Positions 23,198-33,380 of a DNA stretch of 64,000 nt are shown in pieces. The stretch is from Dictyophora rubrovolvata (taxonomy: Eukaryota > Basidiomycota > Agaricomycetes > Phallales > Phallaceae), in contig CP114121.1 of assembly GCA_029959195.1 (NCBI GenBank), forward strand, positions 1,860,001 through 1,924,000, written 5' to 3'. Each line of letters begins with the position of its first letter. Within the stretch, counting starts at the first letter, position 1. The notes beneath the pieces were generated by a model. It saw only the letters and a program-made list of their open reading frames with translations, did no database searches and was not told the origin of the DNA. The position numbers and the translations under genes are program-made.

Positions 23198-26046
23198 ATG
23201 TTTTTTTTAGCATCTTTGGTCTTCTCCACAGCTGCCTTCGCCAAAGCAGCCAATCCTGGTCAACCAGCCGTTTCAGGTCTGCCTGGCCAGTTCGAGTTGG
23301 TCGGTACTAGTCTGGTTAGCGCACAGCAAGTAAATCAAACTTTATGTATCTATCTTTTGCTTTGCCATCGCTTATAATCCTTTTTATATATAGGCGTTTG
23401 TCGGCACTGAAAATACTGTATTCATCGTGGACAAAACAGAGAATAATCCTGCTCGAATTGGCGGGCATCCTGCATGGGCAGCCAGTATGTCGATCTTGAA
23501 TCTTTCTGAACGATGTTGATGCTGTTTTTTTTTTCAAGGATATGCGCTTGATACAAACACTGCCCTCCCGATGGACATTGTGACCAACTCTTTCTGCGCC
23601 GGCGGTAATGTTCTTGGCAATGGAACATGGATAAATGTTGGCGGAAATCAAGCTATCACTTTTGGAGGCCTAACGGCTGCTAGCCAAACAGGAGGAGGAC
23701 CGTATGATGATCCAGATGGTGGCTTTTCGTATGTATTTTCAAGTTCTTTCTCGGATCACCAACTCGAGCAGTTAATTTTACATATAGCATTCGGTATGCA
23801 TAATATCCTTTAATTTGCTCGCTTCCCACCTAGTCTACTTATCCTTTAGTCTGCTTCAACCTTGTGACGACCAGTCTTGCAACTGGGTTCTACCGCTTAG
23901 TGATGAGTTAACAACTCGTCGATGGTATCCAACAGTAGAGACTCTAGAAGACGGTTCAGTCATAATTGTAAGCAAACAGTAAGCCTAACATATTACAATA
24001 CTGAAAAAAGCCTCAGATCGGTGGAGATGGTAAGTCTCGGGAATCTAACAATTCACTATAGCAAATATTAATGTATTCCTCTTTATTTAGCTTTTGGGGG
24101 TACGTAAACTGTGTCACTGTTAGGAAGTTTCGGTCTGATGTTAGTCGTATTAGGATTTGTCAACGCTAAATCAATTAACAATCCAACCTTCGAGTATTTC
24201 CCTTCGAAAACCGATGGACCCGTTGAAATGGATTTTTTGACAGCTACACTCGTTCGTAACTTCGCCTCATCAGTTTCTTTGATCTAATATTCTACAGCCG
24301 GCAAATCTTTACCCTATAACTATCCTCCTCCCTGGTGGTAGGTTGCTGTTGTTTCCAATCTTTTGCTCGCTCATTATGATTTAGGTATGCTATTCATACA
24401 AGCGAATTGGGGCACTATTATGTTTGATTATAAAGCGAACAATTTCACCGGCATGGAAACCCCTCTTCCAGATGTTCCAGACGCGGTGAGGTAGGCGTCT
24501 CAGACTTTCTTTCAAGGGTATATGCGTTAAGCCTCGTCTGTAGAACGTATCCGGCGAGCGGAGGATCTCTTGTGCTTCCCCTTACTCCTGCAAATAACTG
24601 GACGGCTACTTTACTATTTTGTGGGGGCACAGTAAGTCGATCAATAGGAATCAATTTATATCGTTTTATAGTTGGATTCTAGAACTTGAAACCAAATGAA
24701 TGGGATGTCAGCAACGACCTTGCCCAGTATGTTTCTTCTCTCATGTTTATTCTTTGAATCTTATAGTAGTTTGTTAGAACACCAGCTTCAACCAGCTGTG
24801 TCCGGATCACGCCTGAAGTGTCTGCCAATTATACAGAAGACGATCATCTCCCTATGGGTCGTGTTATGACAAGCCTGGTTCTTCTTCCCGATCGAACCGT
24901 GTTCGTTGTTAATGGTGCCAATGAAGGTACGGGTTTCCTAGTACTGCTGTTTTAAACAGCCATGATGAGGTATTTTTCAGGTGTAGCAGGATATGGAAAC
25001 GACAGTATGTTCCTCCTATTCTGATTCGCTCCCGGTTTTTTCAATTTTTAATGGACACGTTTCAGCCTGGGCAATCGGACACAGTTATGCTCAAGATCCT
25101 GTTTTCCAACCTCTCATCTATAATCCTAGCAGTCCTCCTGGTTCACGTTTTTCCTCAGAAGGGTTAAGTCCGTCCAACATTCCTCGACTATATCACAGTA
25201 TAGCTGTGTTGCTTCCAGACGGTTTGTCTTTCTCCTCGTTTCGAAGATTCACTATTTCAATATATGCTGCTTCAGGTTCGGTTTTCGTATCGGGTTCCAA
25301 TCCTAATCCCGATTACACTGTTGGTCCGGATGTTGAATTCCCAACCGAGTATCGCGTTGAAAAGTTTTATCCATGGTATTACAATGAACCAAGACCCGAA
25401 CCTCAAGGACTGCCTAGCAGTTTATCGTATGGGGGACCCTATTTCAATGTTAGCTTGTCCTCGGAGAGTCTAAATGGCCAGACGAACAGTCTCGAGAATA
25501 CAACCGTAGTCGTCATTCGTCCTGGGTTCTCCACGCATGCCCTTGTATTTGAATTTTCTTTCTCATGAGCGTCCCGAGTCTCACACTTTGATATTTAGTC
25601 TATGGGCCAACGATTGGTACAGCTAGCCAACACTTACACGGCCAATGCAGATGGAAGCGGGACCTTGCATGTTAGTCAATTACCTCCAAACCCAGCAATT
25701 CTTGCTCCGGGACCTGCATGTGCGGTAGTCTACCTTTTATCATTCTGAAATGGAACTAAAGATCTGATGTACCCGTATAATAGTCATTTACGTGGTCGTA
25801 AATGGCGTCCCGAGTATTGGTGTTCAGGTAATGTGTGGGTCTGGTAGTATTGGTACACAGCCTATCTTCGACGCGGTATCACTTCCTCCGTCGAGTCTTG
25901 TTGCCAAAACCAACGATTCCAACGCTCCTGCGAAACCAAGCAAAAGTAGCGGTGCAACTCGGATAGAGCATTCTGTCTTCACAAGCATCATCGCCACCAC
26001 ATTCTCTTTAGCGAGCACTTATATTCTATTTTGGACATTATCATGA
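23198..26046 (+). CDS. Copper-radical oxidase (glyoxal oxidase type), secreted and probably GPI-anchored
   Basis: An extracellular copper-radical oxidase that oxidises small aldehydes and releases hydrogen peroxide, often supplying lignin-degrading peroxidases. The N-terminus MFFLASLVFSTAAFAKA is a signal peptide. Active-site regions are present: SFCAGG (the cross-linked Cys), RWYPTVETLEDGS (the radical Tyr), RLYHSIAVLLPDGS (copper-ligand Tyr-His) and STHALNMGQR (copper-ligand His). Other family blocks are PYDDPDGG, IRLLQPCDD and FYPWYYNEPRP. The C-terminal domain is followed by a Ser-rich stretch and a hydrophobic end (ASTYILFWTLS), a likely GPI-attachment signal. About fourteen exons are split by very short introns. 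Which copper-radical-oxidase subgroup it belongs to cannot be set by eye. Confidence 0.94.
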
Positions 26047-26321
26047 CATTAGTAGTTTCCGGATTTTTTTCTTGGACCCTTCCATATTCGTTGAATATAA
26101 GCATAGCCTCACATTCTTATCAAAGGACTGGTTTACATTCTTTTTTATAGACAAGATGGGTATCTTAGATGACTTTTATAGCTGTATGTATGTACAGTAC
26201 ATCCACGTACTATTATTACTAGGTGTTGCATATATAATTTTCAACACGACAAGCATTTCAAACATTGTGCAAGATTATAGAAGTGAACTCCGATGGATAA
26301 ACCCGAAAAGTTAACCATACA
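26047..26321. other. Convergent 3' spacer
   Basis: A 275-base spacer between the stop codons of the oxidase (+) and PIG-U (-). A/T-rich, no gene. Confidence 0.6.
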
Positions 26322-28048
26322 CTATTTTTGTGCCAGCTCCCAACCCTCTTTGACATCACCGAAGGCAATGCGTAATCCCGCCCATATAGCATCGATTACA
26401 GCGAAACCATTGGCAAGACCATATACGAGCGTCGATGCGTAGAAAAAGTTGGCATTTCCAGTTCCTTGAACGAGCCAAAGCCTATTGAATAACGGCAAAA
26501 GCAACGACGCGTGCAGGTGGAGTAGAGTGGTAACGATGGGTGTTTTGAGATCTGAAGCCGGGATGATAATTAGGTGAGAATAGAATATAGGGCAATGAAT
26601 GGATTGATTTGTGTCAAGCAAGCTTACATGGATATGTTTCTGGAAATAAGGCCATCATAGTTAAGAACAGCCCGATATCTGACAACGTGGGATATGCTTT
26701 GAAGATCGATATAAGCCCGTGTAAAATGAACGTTGCGTAAAGTGGGTCATGCCTGTAAAACATATATATGATGAAGAACGGGTATATGCAGTGTAATAAC
26801 ATGCTTACCGAAATTTAACGCATATCGGTATGACGTAAATCAGAAGGTGCATCTGGTAAATGACTATTTAGCTCAAACGGAAAGCGTATATACCGAAAAA
26901 GAAGACTAACGGAGAATGTCACGAGGAAGAAGGGCCTAAAATGATCGAACATCTCCGTAAAAAAGTACCACCAAAGTCCAGGATTAGGATTCAACTCTGG
27001 AAGTGTGATTCTAAAGAAGACACGGCAGTAGGCACATTTTGCTCGAAATGGGAAAAGAAGAAAACGAATCAACATACTCTGCGCCCCACGTTCGTTGAAC
27101 CCATGACATCCCATCCGCCATGAATGTCGAAATGAAAAACAAAATACCCATGTAGATCAGGTATTGAAGGGCTATTGCCATTATACGTTTGGAACCTACG
27201 AAGGCGATGGGTTTTGCAAGGTGCGAGGAAGGACCGGCAAGAAGTAGCATGGATAGAGGGAGAAATAGGAGGGAATAGGATATCGACATGTGAGACAGAA
27301 ATGCGAGTGATAATAAGCATAGAGATACGTTCCCTTTTTTTGGTATTGGGAAAAATAGTCAGTTCAAGGCACGCGGTGACAGTTATGTTCGCATTGCGAA
27401 CCTACCTTGCGCAGCAGTGTACAAGGATAATATAAGGAGATTATTGTTTAAGGTGGAGGTTGATAATGCCATTGAAGGTAGGAAGAGATATGGGTTCAAA
27501 AGATATCTAAATGGGGGGAAAAGTCGAGTCTTTGATCTAACACTGGTACGGCGAACTGGGAACTTACAGAGCGATGATCACATTTTCTCGAGATTTATTC
27601 GGCGGTGGTGATCGCAATGCCCATACACCTGCTAAACACCAGGCTCCCAGAGCGTCTAGGAACGTCCATAGAATGGAAGCAGGAGTAGCAGACAATGGTA
27701 AAACTGTCGAGAAAAATGCCAAGAGAATTGGCGACTAGTTCCAGTATAAAATCAGGTTTATCTAGATTTTTCACGATGACTTACGTGTCGAAAAACACCA
27801 CCAGAATATGGATCTATTCCGTGTTTGAGGAGGTATACTCCTTCGCGCACTAGACAAACGGTCGCGTTCAGCCTTTGTCAATTCATCTACAACGAGAACC
27901 GCTGTTTTTGGAGCCTACATCTTGAGAAATTGGTTAATGGCGAGGTTAACTGCTGGTCATCCTGCAAAAGTTCATGGAGTGGAGTAACAGAAACAGCTAA
28001 TAATCGGATAGCTAGAATGCCCACTAATACTTTCAAGTTGACGGTCAT
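26322..28048 (-). CDS. GAB1: GPI transamidase subunit PIG-U / GAB1
   Basis: A multi-pass ER membrane subunit of the GPI transamidase, which attaches preassembled GPI anchors to proteins. The ATG at 28048 starts MTVNLKVLVGILAIRLLAVS. Next come TPLTNFSR-like and LREGVYLLKHGIDPYSGGVF, a family hallmark. Later blocks include YLLNPYLFLPSMALSTST, NPGLWWYFFTEMFDHFRPFF (the conserved FxEMFdhFrpFF motif), RHDPLYATFILHG and LWLVQGTGNANFFYASTLV, ending GLRIAFGDVKEGWELAQK. Seven or eight exons give a protein of normal family length. The adjacent copper-radical oxidase seems to be a GPI-anchored client; that neighbourhood is probably chance. Confidence 0.95.
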
Positions 28049-28400
28049 GCCGCAAGGGTAATGCAATCCACGTGACAGTAGTCTGGCTGGTGGCTGTCAA
28101 CTGAAATGCAAAATATAATAGTGCCCTGGGATAACGCTGGCCGGTTTCGGCAGATGCCCGACCGGCCCCGTAGTAACAATATCTTGCCCGTCAGACCCTG
28201 TCCGTCGCTGACCGAGAATGAGATAAGAATAACTCATATTAAGCAAAGATGAACTTATTTCGGGCTAAAAGCGGCTCATATTAGGTAATTCACTAACTGG
28301 ACCTACAGGAATGCTGCCCCGTCTGAAGTTTTGCTGCAGCGGATTCAGAGAAGCAAATTCAAAGATGGAAGATTCAAAAGATGTGTTTTAACATAAAGGT

Positions 28401-28750
28401 TTCAAATAAATTATACTTTTCGCTGTGGTAAATCTCAATAAGGTGTAAATTATGTATCAAGTAAAACCCACTTTTCAACTTGTCTTCTTTTTCGTTGAGA
28501 GTGGTCTGTTGAAGCAAATACTTTTTAAAAAAAATTGAAGATAGCTAGGAATAAGTAATTCTTGAATAAATTATGACCGGCAGAATTTTTGCTGTGGTAG
28601 ACTTCAATAAAGTGTAAATTGTGTATCAAGCAAAACCTACTTTGTAACTTGTCCTTTTTTTCATTGGGGGTGATCTGCTTGGGCAAATGCTTCCAAGAAA
28701 AAAAAGGGAGATAGTTATAATCAAGTAGGTTTTGAGTAAATTATGACCAG
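28401..28750. repeat. Two diverged tandem copies of a ~165-bp unit
   Basis: Unit 1 begins at 28401 (TTCAAATAAATTATAC) and unit 2 at 28561 (CTTGAATAAATTATGACC). A third partial start follows near 28731 (TTTGAGTAAATTATGACC). Both full units share GCTGTGGTA, TCAATAA followed by GTGTAAATT, GTATCAAG, AACTTGTC and an A-rich run. Divergence is moderate, so the duplication is not recent. Confidence 0.75.
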
Positions 28751-28986
28751 CCTACAATCTCAATTTCAGACCAACAGTCCCCAGACACTAGGCGGCCCCT
28801 TGAGTCCACTCACTCAATTTTCATTTCAGTGTCTTTTTTGCAGTTAATATATTGTCTCTTGTGACTTTGACGGTTTTAATAATATAAAATGAATCAAGAA
28901 CACTTGACTTTCCACAGCAATTTTGAGCATATATTGAGGCACTAAGCAGGTCTATATGTTGACTGGACATCATTCACAGCTGGTCG

Positions 28987-29310
28987 GTCAGTCACATGAC
29001 CTTGGGTCATTTGCAAAGATGTCCCATATCTCAACAACTATTGCGAGTTAAGGCTTTGATGATTTTTAGGTACTATTATATATACATATAAACTGTCATA
29101 AAAGAAAGAGATACTTGAGTTCATTATTTTGGCTCTTAAGTGGGTGTAATTCAACATTTTTAGCTCACTATTAAGGTATCTCTAAGTTTGAGATGGTAGC
29201 TAATATATAGAGAAAATAACATGCGAAGTATCAACTCTTAACCCACAATAGTTTTCGAGATATGGGGTCATCTTTCAATTTTGCGAATGACCCAAGGTCA
29301 CGTGACTGAC
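28987..29310. repeat. Foldback (long hairpin) MITE-like repeat, 324 bp
   Basis: The left arm starts GTCAGTCACATGACCTTGGG and the right arm, read in reverse complement, starts GTCAGTCACGTGACCTTGGG. The match continues through TCATTTGCAAA/TCATTCGCAAA, CCCATATCTC, AACTATTG and GTTAAG, and then imperfectly to AGAGATAC on both sides. The whole unit can therefore fold into one imperfect hairpin with arms of up to about 160 bases. There is no coding capacity. This is the form of a MITE or foldback element. Flanking direct repeats were not clear. It is nested in the larger 28115-29617 unit. Confidence 0.8.
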
Positions 29311-29831
29311 TGCGTCTGACTTACATAACCGAACAGCTGTAAGCATTGGCCGTAAATCATAAATCCTAATTTCTTAAATACCGGAACCCGGCGGCACATA
29401 TCTGAATTTTTAGTATTTTTCTCAGATTCTAGAGCTCAGTGGCTCTCATTTCCATCAATATTTTCAAAAAAATATACATTAACTAACGTACAACGAAACT
29501 AATTACAGGAATACTACACTACGGCGATGAACACGGCTCATCTCAAGATGAGTCAGCCTTTGCCGTGAGCGCCAGACACGCGCGGAACCAGACAGCTTCC
29601 GCGCGGGGCACTATTATGTCATGCAACTGAAATTACTGAGACTCCTTGCCTCAGATCCCAGGGACTGTCGTTGTTTCTTAAAATACATATTATTTTGGGT
29701 TAATTACATGGAGAAAGAACAGCAAAGCGTGAGCTACAAATGTGCGTGCGATAGCAGGTCCAGTTCAAAGTAATGAATGGCCATTTATGAAGTCATATAA
29801 GACAACAAAAATTTCTTTAAGATGGTTAATC

Positions 29832-32039
29832 TCAACGTTGTCTCCTCTTCGAGTATACTTTAGGTTCTACAGGCCTCTGACAAACAGGACAGCGCCCTGA
29901 AACTTCTGTTAACCAAGGGTCTATACATGTTTTCTAGAAAGAATTAGTATTGAATCTTATAGCTTGAAACAAAGAAGAATTCACATGGAAAACATGTGCG
30001 CAATCAAGTAGTCGAAGTGGTTGGGCACCGTCTCCAGCATCAGCAAGCCGTAGCGCATCATCTACAGTACCCTCGGTGGGCGACTCAACAATACCACCAA
30101 TTGCCTTTTCTTCTTGATCCGAAGGGGGCATACTCCCGATGGAGTATCGCGCACGCCTAGGCTCTTCGAAATCACAGAGACATATGGCACAAACGGCTCT
30201 ATTCTCCTCCAGTCTGACAAACGGATACTCCCCCTTCTCCCACTTATCTTCATACGAATCTTCCGCTCGTGATTGCTTTGAATCAAATTCAGTCCCTTTT
30301 TTGGACGAAATACGACGGAAGGTGAACCATCGTTTGGTACGACGGGACTGGACACGTGTTCCCGTCGACTGAAAAGACGAAGGTGAAGGGCAATCTCGCT
30401 GGGGTGGGTAGGCATGGACATGGGCAGCTTCGGGTTTTGACACCGATTCATCCTTTTCGGTTTTGGGAGGATCTGGGTTTTTGTTTACAGGCGCAGGAAT
30501 ATAGAGGACTAATGGAATAGACTCCACAGCCTTGAGTGGTAATTTGCCAACCTTTGGCTGAGACGAAGTCAGCTGTAGAGGTTCGCGGCCGAGGCATATC
30601 AGTATCATGTTGATCGTAAGCTGCGAAAAAAACGAATATCAGGATGATCAATAATAGGGTTTGGGAAGGAGACTTGCCAAAAATAGGGGCCCAATTATGA
30701 ATATTAAAACAACAACTACGAGTAGCTCTAGGATGACGATATACCCAATGCAAACGATGCCAAAAGTTAACCACCAAAGGTGAGGGGCGGAAAAGCGACA
30801 AGTTGTTGTCGACGTGTAAAGAAACCCGTGTGCGACAATAAACCACACAGCAGAAGCAAGAGTCAGAACGGATCCTAGTCTAATAAGGAAAAGAAGATGA
30901 GTTAAATTAGATATCGCAAAGTTGGAGGTAACGTACCGTGCAACAGGAGAATTATTGCGATGTTGAAGGGGGTTGGTACTATCGTTTGCGTTTACATTAT
31001 TTGGTGTGTCGCCTGCGACATTATTGAGAGCGGGTGGCTGAGCAGTACCATCTGGTACGTCAGGCTGAGGGACATTGGCTTCTACCGTGGCATTGTTTCT
31101 ACTACGGCAATGAATTAACCTCTATATGCCGACAGGAAGGTGAAAAATACCGGTTTCGAAGATCTAATAGTCGGGATGATCTGTGCTGATACATCCATAC
31201 AGCGACGAAGCACCCCAAGACAGCTCTTACACTCCACAGTGCAGACCAGACGCCAAGCGGTCGATGACAAGCCTGCCATTCGTTCATTGTATGGTCTACG
31301 GGGCTTTTGCTTACGGCACCCAGAACCAATACAATGATTATGACCGCCACCTAGAAGAGCGTTGATCGAAGTGGTCAACTGGCAATGAACGTATATACCC
31401 TACCTGTGTAAACCCGAATCCAAGCTTTATAATTAAAGACACAATTTCTTTCCTAGCATTAGTGCCTTCAGGGCCGTAACCAAAAAAGCCTCTGAAGGCA
31501 TTCCAGCAGCCACGCAAGCTAACGCCTCGGGCTCTGCGTTGATGTCGTGATAAAGCTCTCCGAAGTTCATCGAGTCGATGACCAAGGGCCTCCTGCAAGA
31601 CGACAACCTCCTCCATGGTACGAGTGGAGTTTCGGTCTACTGTGTTTGAAGGTTGCTCAGGTTGTGGTTGTATATGGTCGCTGCTATTCGGTATTGGGAG
31701 GTCAGGATTTGAGTTCATAATCGGGGTACTGCTGCTGCTGGCCCTCGGAGAGCTATTGCTGCACTGTGACGTCGTCAGAAGCCGCCCGTCTATCCTCGAA
31801 GAGCTTTCGTTATCGTCTTCTGACAATTTCAATCTATTCTCAGACGATGACGAGGAAGATACAACTATCAGCGGGGGTCGTGGCAGAGATTCGTCGGATT
31901 GCGATGCAGAGTAAGATTGCAGGTTTGAGGGCGTTACAACATCGCTGGTGGAGCTCGTTGACGATAATTCCGGTGCGGAGGCAGAAAAACAGCTGGGAAT
32001 GCGGGTTTTATCATGAATAGAGGACATTACATGTGCCAT
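29832..32039 (-). CDS. Membrane RING-H2 protein, probable E3 ubiquitin ligase
   Basis: A likely membrane-anchored E3 ubiquitin ligase. A Ser-rich N-terminus of about 200 residues (many SSSSSS and PIMNSNPDLPIPNSS-type segments) is followed by membrane helices: VAVIIIVLVLGAVS, WSVRAVLGCFVAVWMY, SVLTLASAVWFIVAHGFL, WWLTFGIVCIGYIVI and LELLVVVVLIFIIGPLFL. The C-terminal RING-H2 is CAICLCDFE, an insert of about 55 residues, then DCAHVFHKTCIDPWL and RCPVC, ending KVYSKRRQR. Six exons; the intron 30677-30621 has a GC donor (TTTTTG then GCAAGT) and is required by frame. I chose the ATG at 32039 as the first in frame; another lies four codons on (MSSIHDK). Substrates are unknown. Confidence 0.87.
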
Positions 32040-32317
32040 CAACGAACGAGTCAACGCTGCAAAGCGTAGACTGAGTGAAAAGCCCAGGCTGACCCGTAGA
32101 ACTCAAGTTATTGGTGTGACAGGCCCATATGCATGCCGAGGGGCTGTGTCTTCTCTTGGCACCGCATTGGAAATTCAAGTTCGAAACAGACACCACATTT
32201 CCAAGAAAATCGATCAGTAAGTAATAAATAAATAAACAGACTATTAAAAAGAGGATTCGACAAGATACACCACAAAACTTTGTAGTTAACATAACAAAAG
32301 AAGAAAGGGAAGTCCGT
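32040..32317. other. Short spacer
   Basis: About 280 bases, A/T-rich, between two minus-strand genes. No separate feature seen. Confidence 0.6.
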
Positions 32318-33153
32318 TTAGTTCTCAACTTTCTCCTTCACATCTCGGGGTCCCTCGCTTTGCTCGTACTGAGGAGGAGGGAGCAAATGTTCCCCTTCTT
32401 CAAAAATGACAACATCAACAACGTCATCATCATCTTCTTGCGATCTGCCCCTAACAGCCCTGGCGGTGATGATAGCAAGAACCCAAACCATTCTGAGCAG
32501 AGCGCCGAGACCACATCCTGAGCAGGGTGTACAATATATAAGATGTCTCAACCGACAATCAGCAAGGGAGGAGACTAACCAAGAACGAATGCCACGGCAC
32601 GGCCTTCCCATGGCCCCAGCATCATTAAGGCTATGGTCAAACGGTCAATAAAGGCCTGAGAATGATGTTTAACACGGTATTTGAAGCCATGGTTGGGGGA
32701 ATGTTGGTGGCCACGGTGGGAGGTCGTTTGACCTAACTGGATCGGTACCATATTGATAGTAGTGATTTGGTGCGCCACGGTACCATTTCTAAACATACTG
32801 GGATCGAAAGGAGGCAATCCAACAGTGACTCTAATCCAGTTGGTGACTTGCACTGCCTTGTGTTTAAGGCAGCCCATTCTCTTGGGCCGCTTGCTCATTT
32901 CAGCAGAGGCAGCTGAGAGTGAGTTGTATACGGGAATAGGTTGCATGTTCTTTGCAGCCGCCACTGGGTATCCGAGACGGACATGTGGAGGAACAGCCGG
33001 CTTGTCGTTGCTGACGACAACGACACGAAGGGGTGATGCGCTAACTTGAGAGATGGCTACATGATAAAATATGAGTATACAAGCAAGATAGTGGTTATTT
33101 CAACACTTACCGAGACCAGCGCTCAAAATAAGGGAAATAAAAGAGAGTTTCAT
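32318..33153 (-). CDS. Secreted or single-pass membrane protein of a basidiomycete family, function unknown
   Basis: The ATG at 33153 begins a signal peptide (MKLSFISLILSAGLAISQV). A mature region follows with PAVPPHVRLGYPV, MGCLKHKAVQVTNWIRVTVG and a His-rich stretch (SHRGHQHSPNHGFKYRVKHH). A hydrophobic segment spans an intron (GPWEGRAVAFVLG then CGLGALLRMVWVLAIITA) and is a good transmembrane helix. The end is acidic (EDDDDVVDVV) with a PPPQY motif and stops VEN. The architecture suggests a type I membrane protein with a lumenal or extracellular His-rich domain and a short acidic cytosolic tail holding a possible WW-binding PPxY site. I recall similar proteins in mushrooms but no function. 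Three exons, all in frame. Confidence 0.82.
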
Positions 33154-33380
33154 GGTGGTTATAACTATGAGGTGCTCAACGTGGTTCAAATATAAAGGGA
33201 AGCTGCGGTGAAGTTGAGACTCCACCAGTACACGACAGTGTGACCCTGATGACCGGTATCGATGTCACATCCAGCTTGCCAGTGGTTTAGGGTACTAGCA
33301 TTGTTGTAATGACGAATCGGATATATATTATATTTGAACAAAGAAGAACATGAATCACTATTATTATAACACAAGCCAAA
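33154..33380. other. Short spacer
   Basis: About 230 bases between minus-strand genes; contains the promoter of the secreted protein. Nothing else seen. Confidence 0.6.

Larger units (their letters stand above)
28115..29617. mobile_element. Candidate non-autonomous element with 12-bp perfect inverted ends
   Basis: ATAATAGTGCCC at 28115-28126 is repeated in perfect inverse as GGGCACTATTAT at 29606-29617, giving a 1503-bp unit between two genes. Close inside each end is a GC-rich hairpin: GGCCGGT/ACCGGCC at 28139-28167, and CGCGCGGAA/TTCCGCGCG at 29579-29605. A further nested stem (CTCATCT/AGATGAG at 29537-29552, inside ACGGC/GCCGT at 29521-29566) lies near the right end. The unit encodes nothing recognisable and contains the tandem repeat and the foldback listed separately. 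The outer A/T bases could include a short target duplication, but I cannot set it. The superfamily is unknown. An accidental 12-bp match is possible, though the matching subterminal hairpins argue against it. Confidence 0.55.

Noticed and set aside
28115-29617. CACTA-type transposon ends
   Set aside because: CACTA appears at the right end but points the wrong way: the left end begins with TAGTG, so the CACTA superfamily signature is inverted.
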